Shown here: piece after piece, positions 43,494 to 54,769 of the stretch
Layout: each line of letters starts with the position of its first letter
Position numbering within the stretch: the first letter of the stretch is position 1
Source of the DNA: Perlucidibaca piscinae DSM 21586
Lineage (GTDB): Bacteria > Pseudomonadota > Gammaproteobacteria > Pseudomonadales > Moraxellaceae
Reading direction: 5' to 3'
Assembly: GCF_000420045.1 (NCBI RefSeq)
Contig: NZ_ATUE01000006.1
Coordinates: forward strand, 650,547 to 714,546
Length of the DNA: 64,000 nucleotides
Made by a program: the position numbers and the translations under genes
The notes under the pieces: generated by a model
The model's database searches: none
What the model was told of the DNA's origin: nothing
What the model saw: only the letters and a program-made list of their open reading frames with translations

Positions 43494-43937
43494 TCAAGCC
43501 GGCAGCTCGCGAAGGATGGCCAACATGGCGGGTACCGAGGCCGGATTGCCGTCCTCGCGCCAGTACACGGTGGCGCCATTTATCGATGCCTCCACGCCCA
43601 GCCAGCCAGCCGGTGCCGGGGTCGGCCACGGCATGGGCGCGAGCCAGGCCTCGGGCTTGCCGACCGGCTGCCAGTTGCCGAGACCGCCATGCCAGCGCCA
43701 GCGTCCGAGACGCGCCGTGGCCATGGGCAGGATGATCTGGTAGTGCCCGACCATGCGCTCACCGATCGGCAGCTGCAGCCACTCCGGGGCATGGCGCAGG
43801 GCGACGCTGAAGCCGGCCTGCTTGGCCTGCTGGCGTTGCGCCTCAAGCGCGCGCTCGCGGGGACTCGGACGCAGCCAGAGCAGATTGCCGATGATGACGC
43901 CGAGAACCAGCACCAGCACGATGACGAAGGTGGACAT
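43494..43937 (-). CDS. single-TM membrane protein upstream of topA
   Basis: 147 aa from ATG 43937. MSTFVIVLVLVLGVIIGNLLWLRPSPRERALEAQRQQAKQAG: one N-terminal TM followed by a basic, YajC-like segment, then a soluble domain (LQLPIGERMVGHYQIILPMATARLGRWRW, NGATVYWREDGNPASVPAMLAIL). Conserved in the topA/fadA neighbourhood of Pseudomonas-type genomes (recalled PA3012-like). No function known. 76 bp before topA; divergent from lexA. Confidence 0.7.
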   Translation of the reverse strand: MSTFVIVLVLVLGVIIGNLLWLRPSPRERALEAQRQQAKQAGFSVALRHAPEWLQLPIGERMVGHYQIILPMATARLGRWRWHGGLGNWQPVGKPEAWLAPMPWPTPAPAGWLGVEASINGATVYWREDGNPASVPAMLAILRELPA

Positions 43938-44074
43938 GAACTTCCTTGCAGGAACGGGAGGCTGGCCGACGTGGCAAGCGCAGGGCTCCAGTCTAGCAGA
44001 CCGGCCCGCCCCGATAGCGCCGGACCGGCTGCGCAATCGCTCCGACCAATGGCGAACTGATCGCAAGGACAGCA

Positions 44075-44090
44075 CTGTACATAAAAACAG
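44075..44090 (+). promoter_or_regulatory. LexA-binding SOS box upstream of lexA
   Basis: CTGTACATAAAAACAG fits CTGT-N8-ACAG exactly, ending 44 bp before the lexA ATG. It implies LexA autoregulation. It lies between lexA and the divergent membrane-protein gene, so either could be affected. Confidence 0.92.
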
Positions 44091-44134
44091 CCATGCGCTA
44101 TGGTCAGGACATGTTCATCCCAAGGAGTGTCCTC

Positions 44135-44746
44135 ATGCAGGCACTGACGACCCGCCAGGCCGAGATCCTGGACTTCATCCGAGAATCCGTGGCTGACACC
44201 GGCATGGCACCAACCCGGGCCGAAGTCGCGCTCAAGTTCGGTTTCCGCTCCAAGACGGCTGCTGTCGACCATCTGCGCGCTCTTGAGCACAAGGGCTACA
44301 TCAAGCTGCATGCCGACGTGTCACGCGGCATCCAGCTGCTGGTCGATGATGAGGAAGACACCGACCTGATTCCGGTGATCGGCTCGGTCGCCGCCGGCCT
44401 GCCGCTGGAAGCCGTGGAGAATCATGACCAGAGCCTGCCGGTGCCACGCGGGCTGTTCAGCAAGCGTCCGACCTATCTGTTGCGGGTGCGCGGCGAGTCC
44501 ATGAAGGATGCCGGCATTCTCGACGGCGACCTGATCGCGGTCAGCAAGACCAGCATCGCACGGGCTGGCCAGATCGTCATCGCGCGCATCGACAACGAGG
44601 TGACGGTGAAATACCTCGATTACGAGAAGAAGATGGTCAAGCTGGTGCCGGCCAATCCGACCTTCGAGCCGCAGATCATCTCGCCGGACAAGGTGGTGAT
44701 CGAAGGGGTGTTCGTGGGACTGATTCGCGACAGCTTCATGACCTGA
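44135..44746 (+). CDS. lexA: LexA repressor
   Basis: 203 aa from ATG 44135 with AAGGAG at 8 bp; earlier ATGs (44093, 44111) lack ribosome sites and would add non-family residues. N-terminal winged helix LTTRQAEILDFIRESVADTGMAPTRAEVALKFGFRSKTAAVDHLRALEHKGYI. Self-cleavage site Ala87-Gly88 in GSVAAGLPLEA. Catalytic Ser122 (VRGESMKDAGILDGD) and Lys159 (NEVTVKYL), spaced 37 residues as in E. coli. Master repressor of the SOS response. Confidence 0.97.
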   Translation: MQALTTRQAEILDFIRESVADTGMAPTRAEVALKFGFRSKTAAVDHLRALEHKGYIKLHADVSRGIQLLVDDEEDTDLIPVIGSVAAGLPLEAVENHDQSLPVPRGLFSKRPTYLLRVRGESMKDAGILDGDLIAVSKTSIARAGQIVIARIDNEVTVKYLDYEKKMVKLVPANPTFEPQIISPDKVVIEGVFVGLIRDSFMT

Positions 44747-44756
44747 GCCCTGCCCG

Positions 44757-45878
44757 TCAGACGCGGCGTACCAACACCGAGCCGATCGAGTAGCCGGCAC
44801 CGAATGAGCAGATCAGCCCGAGATCACCGGGTGCCAGGTCATCGCGGTGATGATGAAAGGCAATGATGGAGCCCGCCGAGGCCGTATTGCCGTACTCGGC
44901 CAGAATCAGCGGTGCCTTGGTCGGGTCATGCCCCTTGCCCAGCACATGACGGGCAATGTAGTCGTTCATGTTGATGTTGGCCTGATGCAACCACAGGCGC
45001 GACATGCGTTCAGGTGCCACGTCCAATGACGTGAGCTGGTCGCGGATCAGCTCGGCGACCATGCCGCAGACCTCCTTGAACACCTTGCGTCCCTCCTGGC
45101 GGAAGAGCTTGTCGCGAGCATCCGGCGGAGTGTCTTCGCAACGATTGAGAAAGCCGAAATTGTTGCGGATGGCATTGGAGAATCGGGTTTTCAGGCGTGC
45201 GCCCAGCACCTCGTACTGGACCGGCGAGGTAGCCAGGTCAGCCGGCTCAAGCAGCACGGCCGTGGCAACATCGCCGAAGATGAAATGGCAGTCACGGTCG
45301 TCCCAGGCCAGATAGCCGGAGGGAATCTCCGGACACAGCACCAGCACGCGGGTGGCCATGCCGGAGCGTATGGCATCGACCCCGTTCTGCAGCGCGAAAG
45401 TGGCCGAGGAGCAGGCCACATTCATGTCATAGGCATAGCCGGTGCAGCCCAGCTCGCCCTGGACCTCGATGGCGACGGCCGGGTAGGCGCGTTGCAGCGC
45501 CGAGGTCGAGACAATGACCAGATCAACATCGGCAGCCTCGACACCAGCCTGCGCCAGCGCCGCACGCGCCGCTTCCACCGCCATTTCCGCCTGCACCGAC
45601 AGGGCCTCGTCGGGCCGTGCCGCAACGCGGGGCACCAGGCGCTGCGGATCGAGCAGACCGTCGGCGGAAACCACATGGCGACGCTGGATGCCGGACGCCC
45701 GGCTGATGAAGTCGGCATCGGAACGGAGGCGCGGCGACAGGCGGGCAGCGCCGATGTCGGCTGCGTGTTCACGGTTCCAGGCATCCGTCGCCGCATTGAA
45801 GGCGGCCACCAGCGCATCGTTGTCGATGACCGCCTGGGGTACCGAAAGCCCGGTGCCGCTGATGACCACTGCCGTCAT
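44757..45878 (-). CDS. FabH-like beta-ketoacyl-ACP synthase III (PA3286 type)
   Basis: 373 aa from ATG 45878 (GGAGGAGAG upstream). Thiolase fold with the FabH triad: Cys in MNVACSSATFALQNG, His in LWLHQANINMNDYIA, Asn in LAEYGNTASAGS. The long variant with FNAATDAWNREHAADI and RRHVVSADGLLDPQRL resembles P. aeruginosa PA3286, which condenses octanoyl-CoA from beta-oxidation with malonyl-ACP (established there). Position between lexA and fadA and 275 bp from fadBA supports a link to fatty-acid recycling (inference). Confidence 0.88.
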   Translation of the reverse strand: MTAVVISGTGLSVPQAVIDNDALVAAFNAATDAWNREHAADIGAARLSPRLRSDADFISRASGIQRRHVVSADGLLDPQRLVPRVAARPDEALSVQAEMAVEAARAALAQAGVEAADVDLVIVSTSALQRAYPAVAIEVQGELGCTGYAYDMNVACSSATFALQNGVDAIRSGMATRVLVLCPEIPSGYLAWDDRDCHFIFGDVATAVLLEPADLATSPVQYEVLGARLKTRFSNAIRNNFGFLNRCEDTPPDARDKLFRQEGRKVFKEVCGMVAELIRDQLTSLDVAPERMSRLWLHQANINMNDYIARHVLGKGHDPTKAPLILAEYGNTASAGSIIAFHHHRDDLAPGDLGLICSFGAGYSIGSVLVRRV

Positions 45879-46055
45879 GCCACTCTCCTCCACCATGGAT
45901 GCCGATGATCCGCAGCCCGTGGCTGCTCAGGAATTGGGCGATGGTAGTAGAGGCACGTCCCGGGCATGGCCCGCCCGGGCGTTTCTGTCGGGCACGATGG
46001 CTGATTCGTGCGCTGCAGTGACAGGGCCCGGGAAGTGGGGCTCCAGGAAAGACAA

Positions 46056-46078
46056 AGGCCACGCGGATGGCGTGGCCT
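46056..46078 (-). terminator. terminator downstream of fadBA
   Basis: AGGCCACGC pairs with GCGTGGCCT (9 bp) around a 5-nt loop. Reading the minus strand it is followed by TTTGTCTTTCC. About 75 bp beyond the fadA stop. Confidence 0.78.
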
Positions 46079-46128
46079 CTGGCAGGACGCGCGGGACGGG
46101 ATCGCCGTCCGCTGCACGAATCTGGTGT

Positions 46129-46148
46129 GGCGTCCGCAGGCGGACGCC
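46129..46148. terminator. second hairpin at the fadA 3' end
   Basis: GGCGTCCGC and GCGGACGCC arms separated by AG, beginning 5 bp after the fadA stop. Very GC-rich with no T run. It may protect the 3' end or pause RNA polymerase ahead of the terminator at 46056. Confidence 0.5.
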
Positions 46149-46153
46149 GGCGC

Positions 46154-47332
46154 TCAGATGCGCTCGATGACGGTGGCGATGCCCTGGCCGAGACCGATGC
46201 ACATAGTGGCGAGACCGAGCTGGGTGTCCTTCTGTTCCATCACGTTCAGCAGCGTGGTGGTGATGCGAGCACCGGAGCAGCCCAGCGGGTGACCGAGGGC
46301 GATGGCGCCGCCGTTGTGGTTCACCTTCTGGTCGATCTGGTCGAGCAGGTTGAGGCCCTTGAGCACGGCCAGGCCTTGGGCGGCAAAGGCTTCGTTGAGC
46401 TCGACGGTCTGGATGTCGTCAATGCTCAGGCCGGCACGCTTGAGCGCCTTCTGGGTGGCAGGCACCGGGCCCCAGCCCATGATGGCGGCTTCGCAGCCGG
46501 CCACGGCCATGGAGCGGATCTTGGCGCGCGGCTTCAGGCCCAGGGCCTGGGCACGTTCGGCGCTCATGATCAGCATCGCGGAGGCTCCGTCGGACAGTGC
46601 CGAGGAGGTGCCGGCGGTGACGGTGCCGCCCTTGGGATTGAAGGCCGGCTTCAGCGAGGCCAGCTGTTCCAGCGAGGCGTCCTGGCGGATCACTTCGTCG
46701 ATGTCACAGAGCTGACGGAAACCGTTGGCGTCATGGCCTTCGATACCGATGATCTCGTTCCTGAAACGACCGTTGACCGTGGCGTCCCAGGCCTTCTGGT
46801 GCGAACGCAGACCCATCTGGTCCTGCATCTCGCGGCTGATGCCATTCATCATGCCGAGCATTTCGGCAGTCAGACCCATCATGTTCGAGGCCTTGGCGTA
46901 GTACTTGGACGCGGCCGGGTTGAGGTCGATGCCGTGCATCATGCCGACGTGGCCCATGTGCTCGACGCCACCGATGACGAAGACATCACCCTGGCCGGTC
47001 ATGATCTGGGCGGCGGCCGTGTGCAGGGACTGCATCGAGGAGCCGCACAGGCGGTTCACGGTCTGGCCCGGCACGGTGCGCGGCAGCTCGGCGAGCATGG
47101 CGATGTTGCGGGCGATGTTCATGCCCTGTTCCAGGGTCTGGTTGACGCAGCCCCAGATCACGTCCTCGACTTCCTCGGGGTTGGCATTCGGGTTGCGGGC
47201 AAACAGCGCCTTCACCAGCTCGGCGGAGAGGGAGTCGGCGCGCACGTTGCGGAACATGCCGTTCTTGCTGCGGCCCATGGCGCTGCGCACGCCATCGACG
47301 ATCACGACATCACGCGGATTCAAAGTAGTCAT
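46154..47332 (-). CDS. fadA: FadA 3-ketoacyl-CoA thiolase
   Basis: 392 aa. Beta-subunit of the fatty-acid oxidation complex, cleaving 3-ketoacyl-CoA to acetyl-CoA. VDGVRSAMGRSKNGMFRNVRADSLSAELVKAL; active Cys in NRLCGSSMQSLH (about residue 95); GGEHMGH-type loop as VIGGVEHMGHVGMMHGID; His in NHNGGAIALGHPLGCSGARI; second Cys in LATMCIGLGQGIATVIE. 14 bp after fadB stops. Length and motifs are standard for gammaproteobacterial FadA. Confidence 0.97.
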   Translation of the reverse strand: MTTLNPRDVVIVDGVRSAMGRSKNGMFRNVRADSLSAELVKALFARNPNANPEEVEDVIWGCVNQTLEQGMNIARNIAMLAELPRTVPGQTVNRLCGSSMQSLHTAAAQIMTGQGDVFVIGGVEHMGHVGMMHGIDLNPAASKYYAKASNMMGLTAEMLGMMNGISREMQDQMGLRSHQKAWDATVNGRFRNEIIGIEGHDANGFRQLCDIDEVIRQDASLEQLASLKPAFNPKGGTVTAGTSSALSDGASAMLIMSAERAQALGLKPRAKIRSMAVAGCEAAIMGWGPVPATQKALKRAGLSIDDIQTVELNEAFAAQGLAVLKGLNLLDQIDQKVNHNGGAIALGHPLGCSGARITTTLLNVMEQKDTQLGLATMCIGLGQGIATVIERI

Positions 47333-47346
47333 GTCTGGCTCCTGTC

Positions 47347-49497
<2,151 letters not shown>

Positions 49498-49575
49498 GCA
49501 GGGTTCTCCTGTGACAGGGTAATAACGCGTACCCGCCGGCTGCATGCGCCGGTCATCCGGGTGGCGAGTGCAGCG

Positions 49576-49613
49576 AGTGTACGCAAAACAGCGGGTTTTG
49601 ACAGAATCTGTCA
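49576..49613 (-). promoter_or_regulatory. fadBA promoter with palindromic operator
   Basis: On the minus strand CTGTCA (49604-49599) and TACACT (49581-49576) are 17 bp apart. The -35 lies inside a perfect 15-bp palindrome TGACAGATTCTGTCA (49613-49599), 102 bp before the fadB start. A dyad covering the -35 is what a repressor site would look like. It does not match the recalled PsrA consensus well. Confidence 0.6.
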
Positions 49614-49650
49614 GGTTCAAAGCGGCCACATTTTGTGACCGCCCGGTCAA

Positions 49651-52098
49651 TCAATTGCCCTTGGCTTGCGTCAGCGCTTTCGCCGCCGCCGCTTCCTCGG
49701 GCTTGTCATCGTCGTCATCGTCCTTCTCGGCGTCATGCCAGACGGCAAAGCGCTCGGCCACCGCCGCAAACACGGAGCCCTCCGGGTAGTTGCCTTCCTT
49801 GTCCAGCATGCCGGCCGGCTTGCCCAGCAGCAGCGCCACCGCCTCCTCCACCTGGCTGACGGCATGGATGCGGAACTTGCCGGCACGCACCGCGTCCAGC
49901 ACTTCGTCGCGCAGCATCAGATGGCGCACGTTCTGCACCGGAATGATGACGCCCTGCTCGCCGGTCAGCCCCTTGAGCTGGCAGGCAGCGAAGAAGCCCT
50001 CGATCTTCTCGTTGACGCCGCCGATGGGCTGGACCTCGCCAAACTGGTTGACCGAGCCGGTGATGCCCCATGACTGCCTGACCGGCAGCTTGCCAATGGC
50101 CGAGAGCAGGCCGCAGAGCTCGCCCAGCGATGCCGAGTCGCCATCCACGCCGGAATAGGACTGCTCGAAGGCGATGTTGGCGGCGAAGCGCAGCGGATGC
50201 TCGGCGCCGAAGCGCGCCTTCAGGTAGCTGGTGAGGATGAGCACGCCCTTGGAGTGGATGGCGCCACCGAGCTCGACATCACGCTCGATGTCGGTGATCT
50301 CGCCACCGCCATAATGCGCGGTAACCGAAATGCGCGACGGCAGGCCGAAACTGGCATCGCCATAGCTGACCACGGTGAGGCCATTGACCTGGCCCACCAC
50401 CTCGCCCTCGCACGAGAACAGCTGGCTGCCCTTGCCGATGTCCTCCAGATAGAGACGGCGAATGCGGTCATGACGGCGCTCGCGACCCTGCAGGGCCTGC
50501 AGGACATGGCCCGAGGTGATGCAGTCGGCGCCCTGCAGGCCGGCACAGTAGTTGGCTTCACGCAGCAGATCGGCAGCGCTGCGGGCATGCAGCGAGAGCA
50601 GGTCCTGGTCATCGGCCGTGCGTGCGCTCTCCTCGATGAGTCGGGCGACGCCGCTGCGATCCAGCGGCAGCAGCTGTTCCTGGCGCGCGATGTCGGCGAG
50701 GAAATGGGCGTAGGTGAGCTCGTTCTCCGGCGTGCGCGGCATGTCGGACTCGAAGTCGGCGCGCATCTTGAACACGGTTTCCAGCTCGGGATCGAACTCC
50801 TGCAGCAGATAGAAGGTCTCGCGATCGCCGAGCAGCACCAGCTTGAGGTTGAGCGGAATGGGCTCGGGCTCCAGCGACACCGTGCCGGTGAGGGTCAGCA
50901 TCTGCTCCAGCGACGACAGCTTGAGCGACTTGGCACGCAGGGCGCGCTTCAGGCTCTGCCAGGCGTACGGATGCTCGAGCACCTGCTCGGCCTCGATGAT
51001 GAGGAAGCCGCCGTTGGCACGGTGCAGGGCGCCGGGACGGATCAGGGTGAAGTCGGTGGCCACCGTGCCCATGTAGGTGACCTGCTCGACATGACCCAGC
51101 AGGTTGTAGTGCGTGGGCAGATCCTCGACGATGACCGGCGCGCCCTGCTTCGGATCACGACTGACGATGGCGTTGACCTGGTAGCGCACCGGCGGCAGGT
51201 ACTCGCCAGCTTGCCCCACGGATACCGTGGCATCCTGGTTGTCGCCGGCATTGAGCACCAGCTCGAGGTGATCAAGCAGGTCGCTGCGGTAGGCCTTGAG
51301 GTAGACCACCAGTTGCGGATGCGCCTGGTACTTCTCGGTCAGCCGGCTCAGGATGGGGTCGATGACGGCCAGCGCGACTTCCTCGTTGAGGGTGTCGATA
51401 TGCTCGCGGTTGCGCTCCTCGATCTGGTCAAGCTTGCGCGCCACCTTGCGCAGGCGGTTGTCCATGTCGGTCATGGCCTCCTTGAGGCGCTGCTGGCGCG
51501 CCGGAGGCAGCTGTGACATCGCCTCCATGGCCATGACGTCACCATTCTCCGCCATGGGCGAGAAGCCGTAGCCACCGGGTGTGCGCAGCACCAGCTTGAC
51601 GCCTTGCTTCTCGGCAATGGCGGCGAGCTGGGTCAGGGCATCCTGCTGCACGCGGGCAAGCTCGCCCTTGAGGCCTTCGCGGCGCTCCTGGTAGCGCTCG
51701 CTCTCAAAGGCCGCCATGATGCGTTCGGACAGCTTGCGCCAGGCCTTGTGGATGTCCTGCTTGAACGAGGTGCCCAGCCCGGCCGGGAGCTCGATGGCCT
51801 GCGGATAGCGCGGATCCTTGAAGTTGTTGACATAGATCCAGTCTGACGGGGCCGTGCGCTGACGCGCGACCGACTCCAGGTAACGACGAATCATGGTGCC
51901 CTTGCCAAGGCCGTTGTGGCCGATGGCAAACAGGTTGTAGCCGTCATGCGGCATGGCCACGGCCATTTCCACCGATTCGCGGGCACGCTCCTGACCGAGA
52001 AAGTCGGTGACCGGCTTGAGTCGACGCGTGTTGCGGAAGGGCAGATTCTTCAGGGGCGTGGCGCGATAGAGCTGGCTGATTGCAAGAGGCTTGGACAA
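49651..52098 (-). CDS. Lon-family (S16) ATP-dependent protease, LonB-like
   Basis: 815 aa from TTG 52098, chosen because GGAG is 9 bp upstream and the product starts like the family (SKPLAISQLYRATPLKNLPF). ATPase part: Walker A NLFAIGHNGLGKGTMIRRYL; internal helical insertion; ANGGFLIIEAEQVLEHPYAWQSLKRAL (Walker B region). Protease domain: catalytic Ser in YSGVDGDSASLGELCGLL and Lys in IGGVNEKIEGFFAACQ. It ends with an unusual Asp-rich tail (EKDDDDDDKPEEAAAA). This group (AAA_32/Lon_C) is distinct from canonical Lon. Confidence 0.9.
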   Translation of the reverse strand: MSKPLAISQLYRATPLKNLPFRNTRRLKPVTDFLGQERARESVEMAVAMPHDGYNLFAIGHNGLGKGTMIRRYLESVARQRTAPSDWIYVNNFKDPRYPQAIELPAGLGTSFKQDIHKAWRKLSERIMAAFESERYQERREGLKGELARVQQDALTQLAAIAEKQGVKLVLRTPGGYGFSPMAENGDVMAMEAMSQLPPARQQRLKEAMTDMDNRLRKVARKLDQIEERNREHIDTLNEEVALAVIDPILSRLTEKYQAHPQLVVYLKAYRSDLLDHLELVLNAGDNQDATVSVGQAGEYLPPVRYQVNAIVSRDPKQGAPVIVEDLPTHYNLLGHVEQVTYMGTVATDFTLIRPGALHRANGGFLIIEAEQVLEHPYAWQSLKRALRAKSLKLSSLEQMLTLTGTVSLEPEPIPLNLKLVLLGDRETFYLLQEFDPELETVFKMRADFESDMPRTPENELTYAHFLADIARQEQLLPLDRSGVARLIEESARTADDQDLLSLHARSAADLLREANYCAGLQGADCITSGHVLQALQGRERRHDRIRRLYLEDIGKGSQLFSCEGEVVGQVNGLTVVSYGDASFGLPSRISVTAHYGGGEITDIERDVELGGAIHSKGVLILTSYLKARFGAEHPLRFAANIAFEQSYSGVDGDSASLGELCGLLSAIGKLPVRQSWGITGSVNQFGEVQPIGGVNEKIEGFFAACQLKGLTGEQGVIIPVQNVRHLMLRDEVLDAVRAGKFRIHAVSQVEEAVALLLGKPAGMLDKEGNYPEGSVFAAVAERFAVWHDAEKDDDDDDKPEEAAAAKALTQAKGN

Positions 52099-52224
52099 GA
52101 AGAAAGTCTCCGGCAAGGCGACCCTGCGGATCCGGGTCGAATGCCCTGAGTGTAGCCGACACGGGCCGGCGCTGGCACCTGCCACAGACCACCGGTGCCT
52201 GCGGCAGAGCGCCGCCTGCGCGAC

Positions 52225-52656
52225 TCAGCCGGTACGAGCGGGAATCGCGTAGGTGCCGGTAGCCTGCGCAACTGGCGCATCCTGCCCCTCGGCATGAATC
52301 AGCACGTCAATGACGGCCGAGCTGCGGCCAAGACGCAGGAAGCGCGCGCTGGCAACCAGGTCGGCATCACGTGGCTTGTTGAGAAAATGGATGTTGAGGT
52401 TCTGCGTCACTGCCAGCCCTACCGGACCCAGACGCGCCAAGATGAGGGCATACATCGCCGTATCTGCCAGCGCCATCATGGTTGGCCCGGAGATGCTGCC
52501 GCCCGGACGGATGGCGCCGGCGTCATAGCGCCAGCGCACCTGCACGGCCTCGTCGGCCACCTGGTTCACATGGTAGCCCGCGGCACGAAACGCCGGAATG
52601 CCGGCATCAATGAAGGCATTGAGCTGGTCGGTGGTCATCTGCATGGTGACGGACAT
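52225..52656 (-). CDS. PaaI-type hotdog thioesterase
   Basis: 143 aa from ATG 52656. Hotdog fold: VQVRWRYDAGAIRPGGSISGPTMMALADTAMYALILARLGPVGLAVTQNLNIHFLNKPRDADLVASARFLRLGRSSAVIDVLIHAEGQDAPVAQATGTYAIP. The G.SISG....LADTA.Y segment corresponds to the PaaI catalytic loop. Probably an acyl-CoA thioesterase; substrate unknown. Between the Lon-like gene and divergent proS. Confidence 0.87.
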   Translation of the reverse strand: MSVTMQMTTDQLNAFIDAGIPAFRAAGYHVNQVADEAVQVRWRYDAGAIRPGGSISGPTMMALADTAMYALILARLGPVGLAVTQNLNIHFLNKPRDADLVASARFLRLGRSSAVIDVLIHAEGQDAPVAQATGTYAIPARTG

Positions 52657-52913
52657 GGCAGGCACTCGATGGGAAAGCATGATGCCGCGGATATTACATA
52701 AATATCACCAAAGCGGCAGCATCAATAATTTATTGATGACGCACGCCGCCTGAAGACGGCATTTCCGGCCATGCGGGAACACCAACGCTGGGTGGAAGAA
52801 GGAAATCACGGCCGGCATGTCCCGTCAGCCATCGCTGACAAATGATGGTCAGTCGCCCTGCCCCTTCGTACAATGCCGGGCTTCACTCTCCAGCCATTGA
52901 TCCGGGAACCGTC

Positions 52914-54677
52914 ATGCGCGCCAGTCGCTACCTGCTTGCCACCCTTCGTGAAACCCCGGCCGACGCCGAGGTCATCTCGCACCAGCTCATGCTGCGCGCC
53001 GGCATGATTCGCAAGGTCGCCACCGGCCTCTACAACTGGCTGCCGCTGGGCAATCGCGTGCTGAAGAAGGTAGAGCGCATCGTGCGTGAGGAGATGGATC
53101 GCGCCGGTGCGCTGGAAGTGCTGATGCCGGTGACGCAGCCGTCGGAGCTCTGGGAGGAGTCCGGCCGCTACGTGCAATACGGGCCCGAGCTGCTGCGCTT
53201 CAAGGATCGCCATGACCGCCTCTTCGTGCTTGGCCCGACGCACGAGGAGGTGATCACCGACCTCGCGCGCAACGAGCTGCAGAGCTACAAGCAACTGCCG
53301 ATGAACCTGTACCAGGTGCAGACCAAGTTCCGCGACGAGATCCGCCCGCGCTTCGGCGTCATGCGCTCGCGTGAATTCATCATGAAGGATGCCTACTCCT
53401 TCCACGTCGACCAGGCCTCGTTGCAGCAGACCTATGACGTGATGTACGACGCCTACTGCCGTATCTTCACCCGACTGGGCCTGGACTTCCGCCCGGTGCA
53501 GGCCGACACCGGATCCATCGGCGGCACCGGCTCGCATGAATTCCATGTGCTGGCCAGCTCGGGCGAGGATGACATCGCCTTCTCCAACGCCTCCGACTAC
53601 GCAGCCAACATCGAGATGGCCGAAGCCCTTGCGCCGACCGCGCCGCGCGCCGCCGCCGGCGAAACCATGACGCAGGTCGCCACTCCAACGCAGACCGCCT
53701 GCTCCGATGTCGCCGCCCTGCTCGGCCTTGCCGTGACCCGGACCGTGAAAGCGGTTGCCGTGGTGGCGCCGGTACCGGTGGATGCCGAGACCCTGAAGGC
53801 CAACCCCAAAGCAGAACCGGCTCAGCGCTTCTTCCTGTTCCTGCTGCGCGGCGATCATGACCTCAACGAGATCAAGGCCGGCAAGCTCGACGGCCTCAAG
53901 GACTTCCGCCTCGCCACGGAAGCTGAAATCGTCGCCGCCCTGGGCTGCGTACCCGGCTTCATCGGTCCGGTCGGTGTCGCCGCCAATGTCACCGTGATCG
54001 CCGACCGCACCGTGGCCGCCATGAGCGACTTCGTCTGCGGCGCCAACCAGGCCGGCTTCCACCTGACCGGGGTCAATTTCGGTCGCGACCTGCCGGAGCC
54101 GGCGCTGGTCGCCGACATTCGCAACGTTGTCGAAGGCGATCCCTCGCCCTGCGGCAGCGGCACGCTGGTAATCAAGCGCGGCATTGAAGTCGGGCACATC
54201 TTCCAGCTCGGCAAGAAGTATTCCGAGGCACTGAACTGCCGCGTGCTGGGCGAGGATGGCAAGCCGCTGGTGGTGACCATGGGGTGCTACGGCATCGGCG
54301 TCACCCGCGTGGTGGCCTCGGCCATCGAACAGAACCACGACGACAAAGGCATCATCTGGCCGGACGCCATCGCGCCCTTCCAGATCGCCATCGTGGCCAT
54401 GAACTGGGCCAAGTCGGTACGCATCCAGGACGAGAGCCTCAAACTCTACGAGCAGCTCACCGCCGCCGGCTATGACGTGTTCCTCGATGACCGCAACGAA
54501 CGCCCCGGCGTGAAGTTCTCCGACATCGAACTGATCGGCATTCCGCACCGCATCGTGGTCGGCGAAAAGGGCCTCGATGCCGGCACGCTGGAGTACAAGG
54601 GTCGCCGAGATGCCGAATCGCAGGATGTTCCCGTGGCGGGCCTGATGGACTTCCTGGCGGCTCGCGTGGCGCGCTGA
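52914..54677 (+). CDS. proS: prolyl-tRNA synthetase
   Basis: 587 aa from ATG 52914. Class II aminoacyl-tRNA synthetase of bacterial type. Motif 1 region QLMLRAGMIRKVATGLYNWLPLGNRVLKKVERIVREEM, motif 2 FRDEIRPRFGVMRSREFIMKDAYSFH, GSHEFHVLA. An editing (INS) domain lies at about 220-400, and motif 3 is in MGCYGIGVTRVVASAIEQNHDDKGI. C-terminal anticodon-binding domain FLDDRNERPGVKFSDIELIGIPHRIVVG. Followed by a strong terminator. Confidence 0.97.
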   Translation: MRASRYLLATLRETPADAEVISHQLMLRAGMIRKVATGLYNWLPLGNRVLKKVERIVREEMDRAGALEVLMPVTQPSELWEESGRYVQYGPELLRFKDRHDRLFVLGPTHEEVITDLARNELQSYKQLPMNLYQVQTKFRDEIRPRFGVMRSREFIMKDAYSFHVDQASLQQTYDVMYDAYCRIFTRLGLDFRPVQADTGSIGGTGSHEFHVLASSGEDDIAFSNASDYAANIEMAEALAPTAPRAAAGETMTQVATPTQTACSDVAALLGLAVTRTVKAVAVVAPVPVDAETLKANPKAEPAQRFFLFLLRGDHDLNEIKAGKLDGLKDFRLATEAEIVAALGCVPGFIGPVGVAANVTVIADRTVAAMSDFVCGANQAGFHLTGVNFGRDLPEPALVADIRNVVEGDPSPCGSGTLVIKRGIEVGHIFQLGKKYSEALNCRVLGEDGKPLVVTMGCYGIGVTRVVASAIEQNHDDKGIIWPDAIAPFQIAIVAMNWAKSVRIQDESLKLYEQLTAAGYDVFLDDRNERPGVKFSDIELIGIPHRIVVGEKGLDAGTLEYKGRRDAESQDVPVAGLMDFLAARVAR

Positions 54678-54702
54678 CGCGTGTTTCAGCCTCATCGCTG
54701 AC

Positions 54703-54736
54703 ATGAAAAAGGCGCCCCGCAGGGCGCCTTTTTCAT
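54703..54736. terminator. bidirectional terminator between proS and the repeat lipoprotein
   Basis: A 15-bp perfect stem (ATGAAAAAGGCGCCC with its complement) around CGCA, with A and T runs within the stem. It serves proS on the plus strand and the lipoprotein gene on the minus strand. Confidence 0.95.
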
Positions 54737-54769
54737 GAACTGAGCGTGGCTGCCGGAGCAGCCAGCAAC

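Noticed and set aside
45959..45979. GC-rich hairpin between the FabH-like gene and fadA as a terminator
   Set aside because: It lies upstream of the FabH-like start rather than after a gene end and has only a weak T tract; the fadA terminator at 46056 is better.
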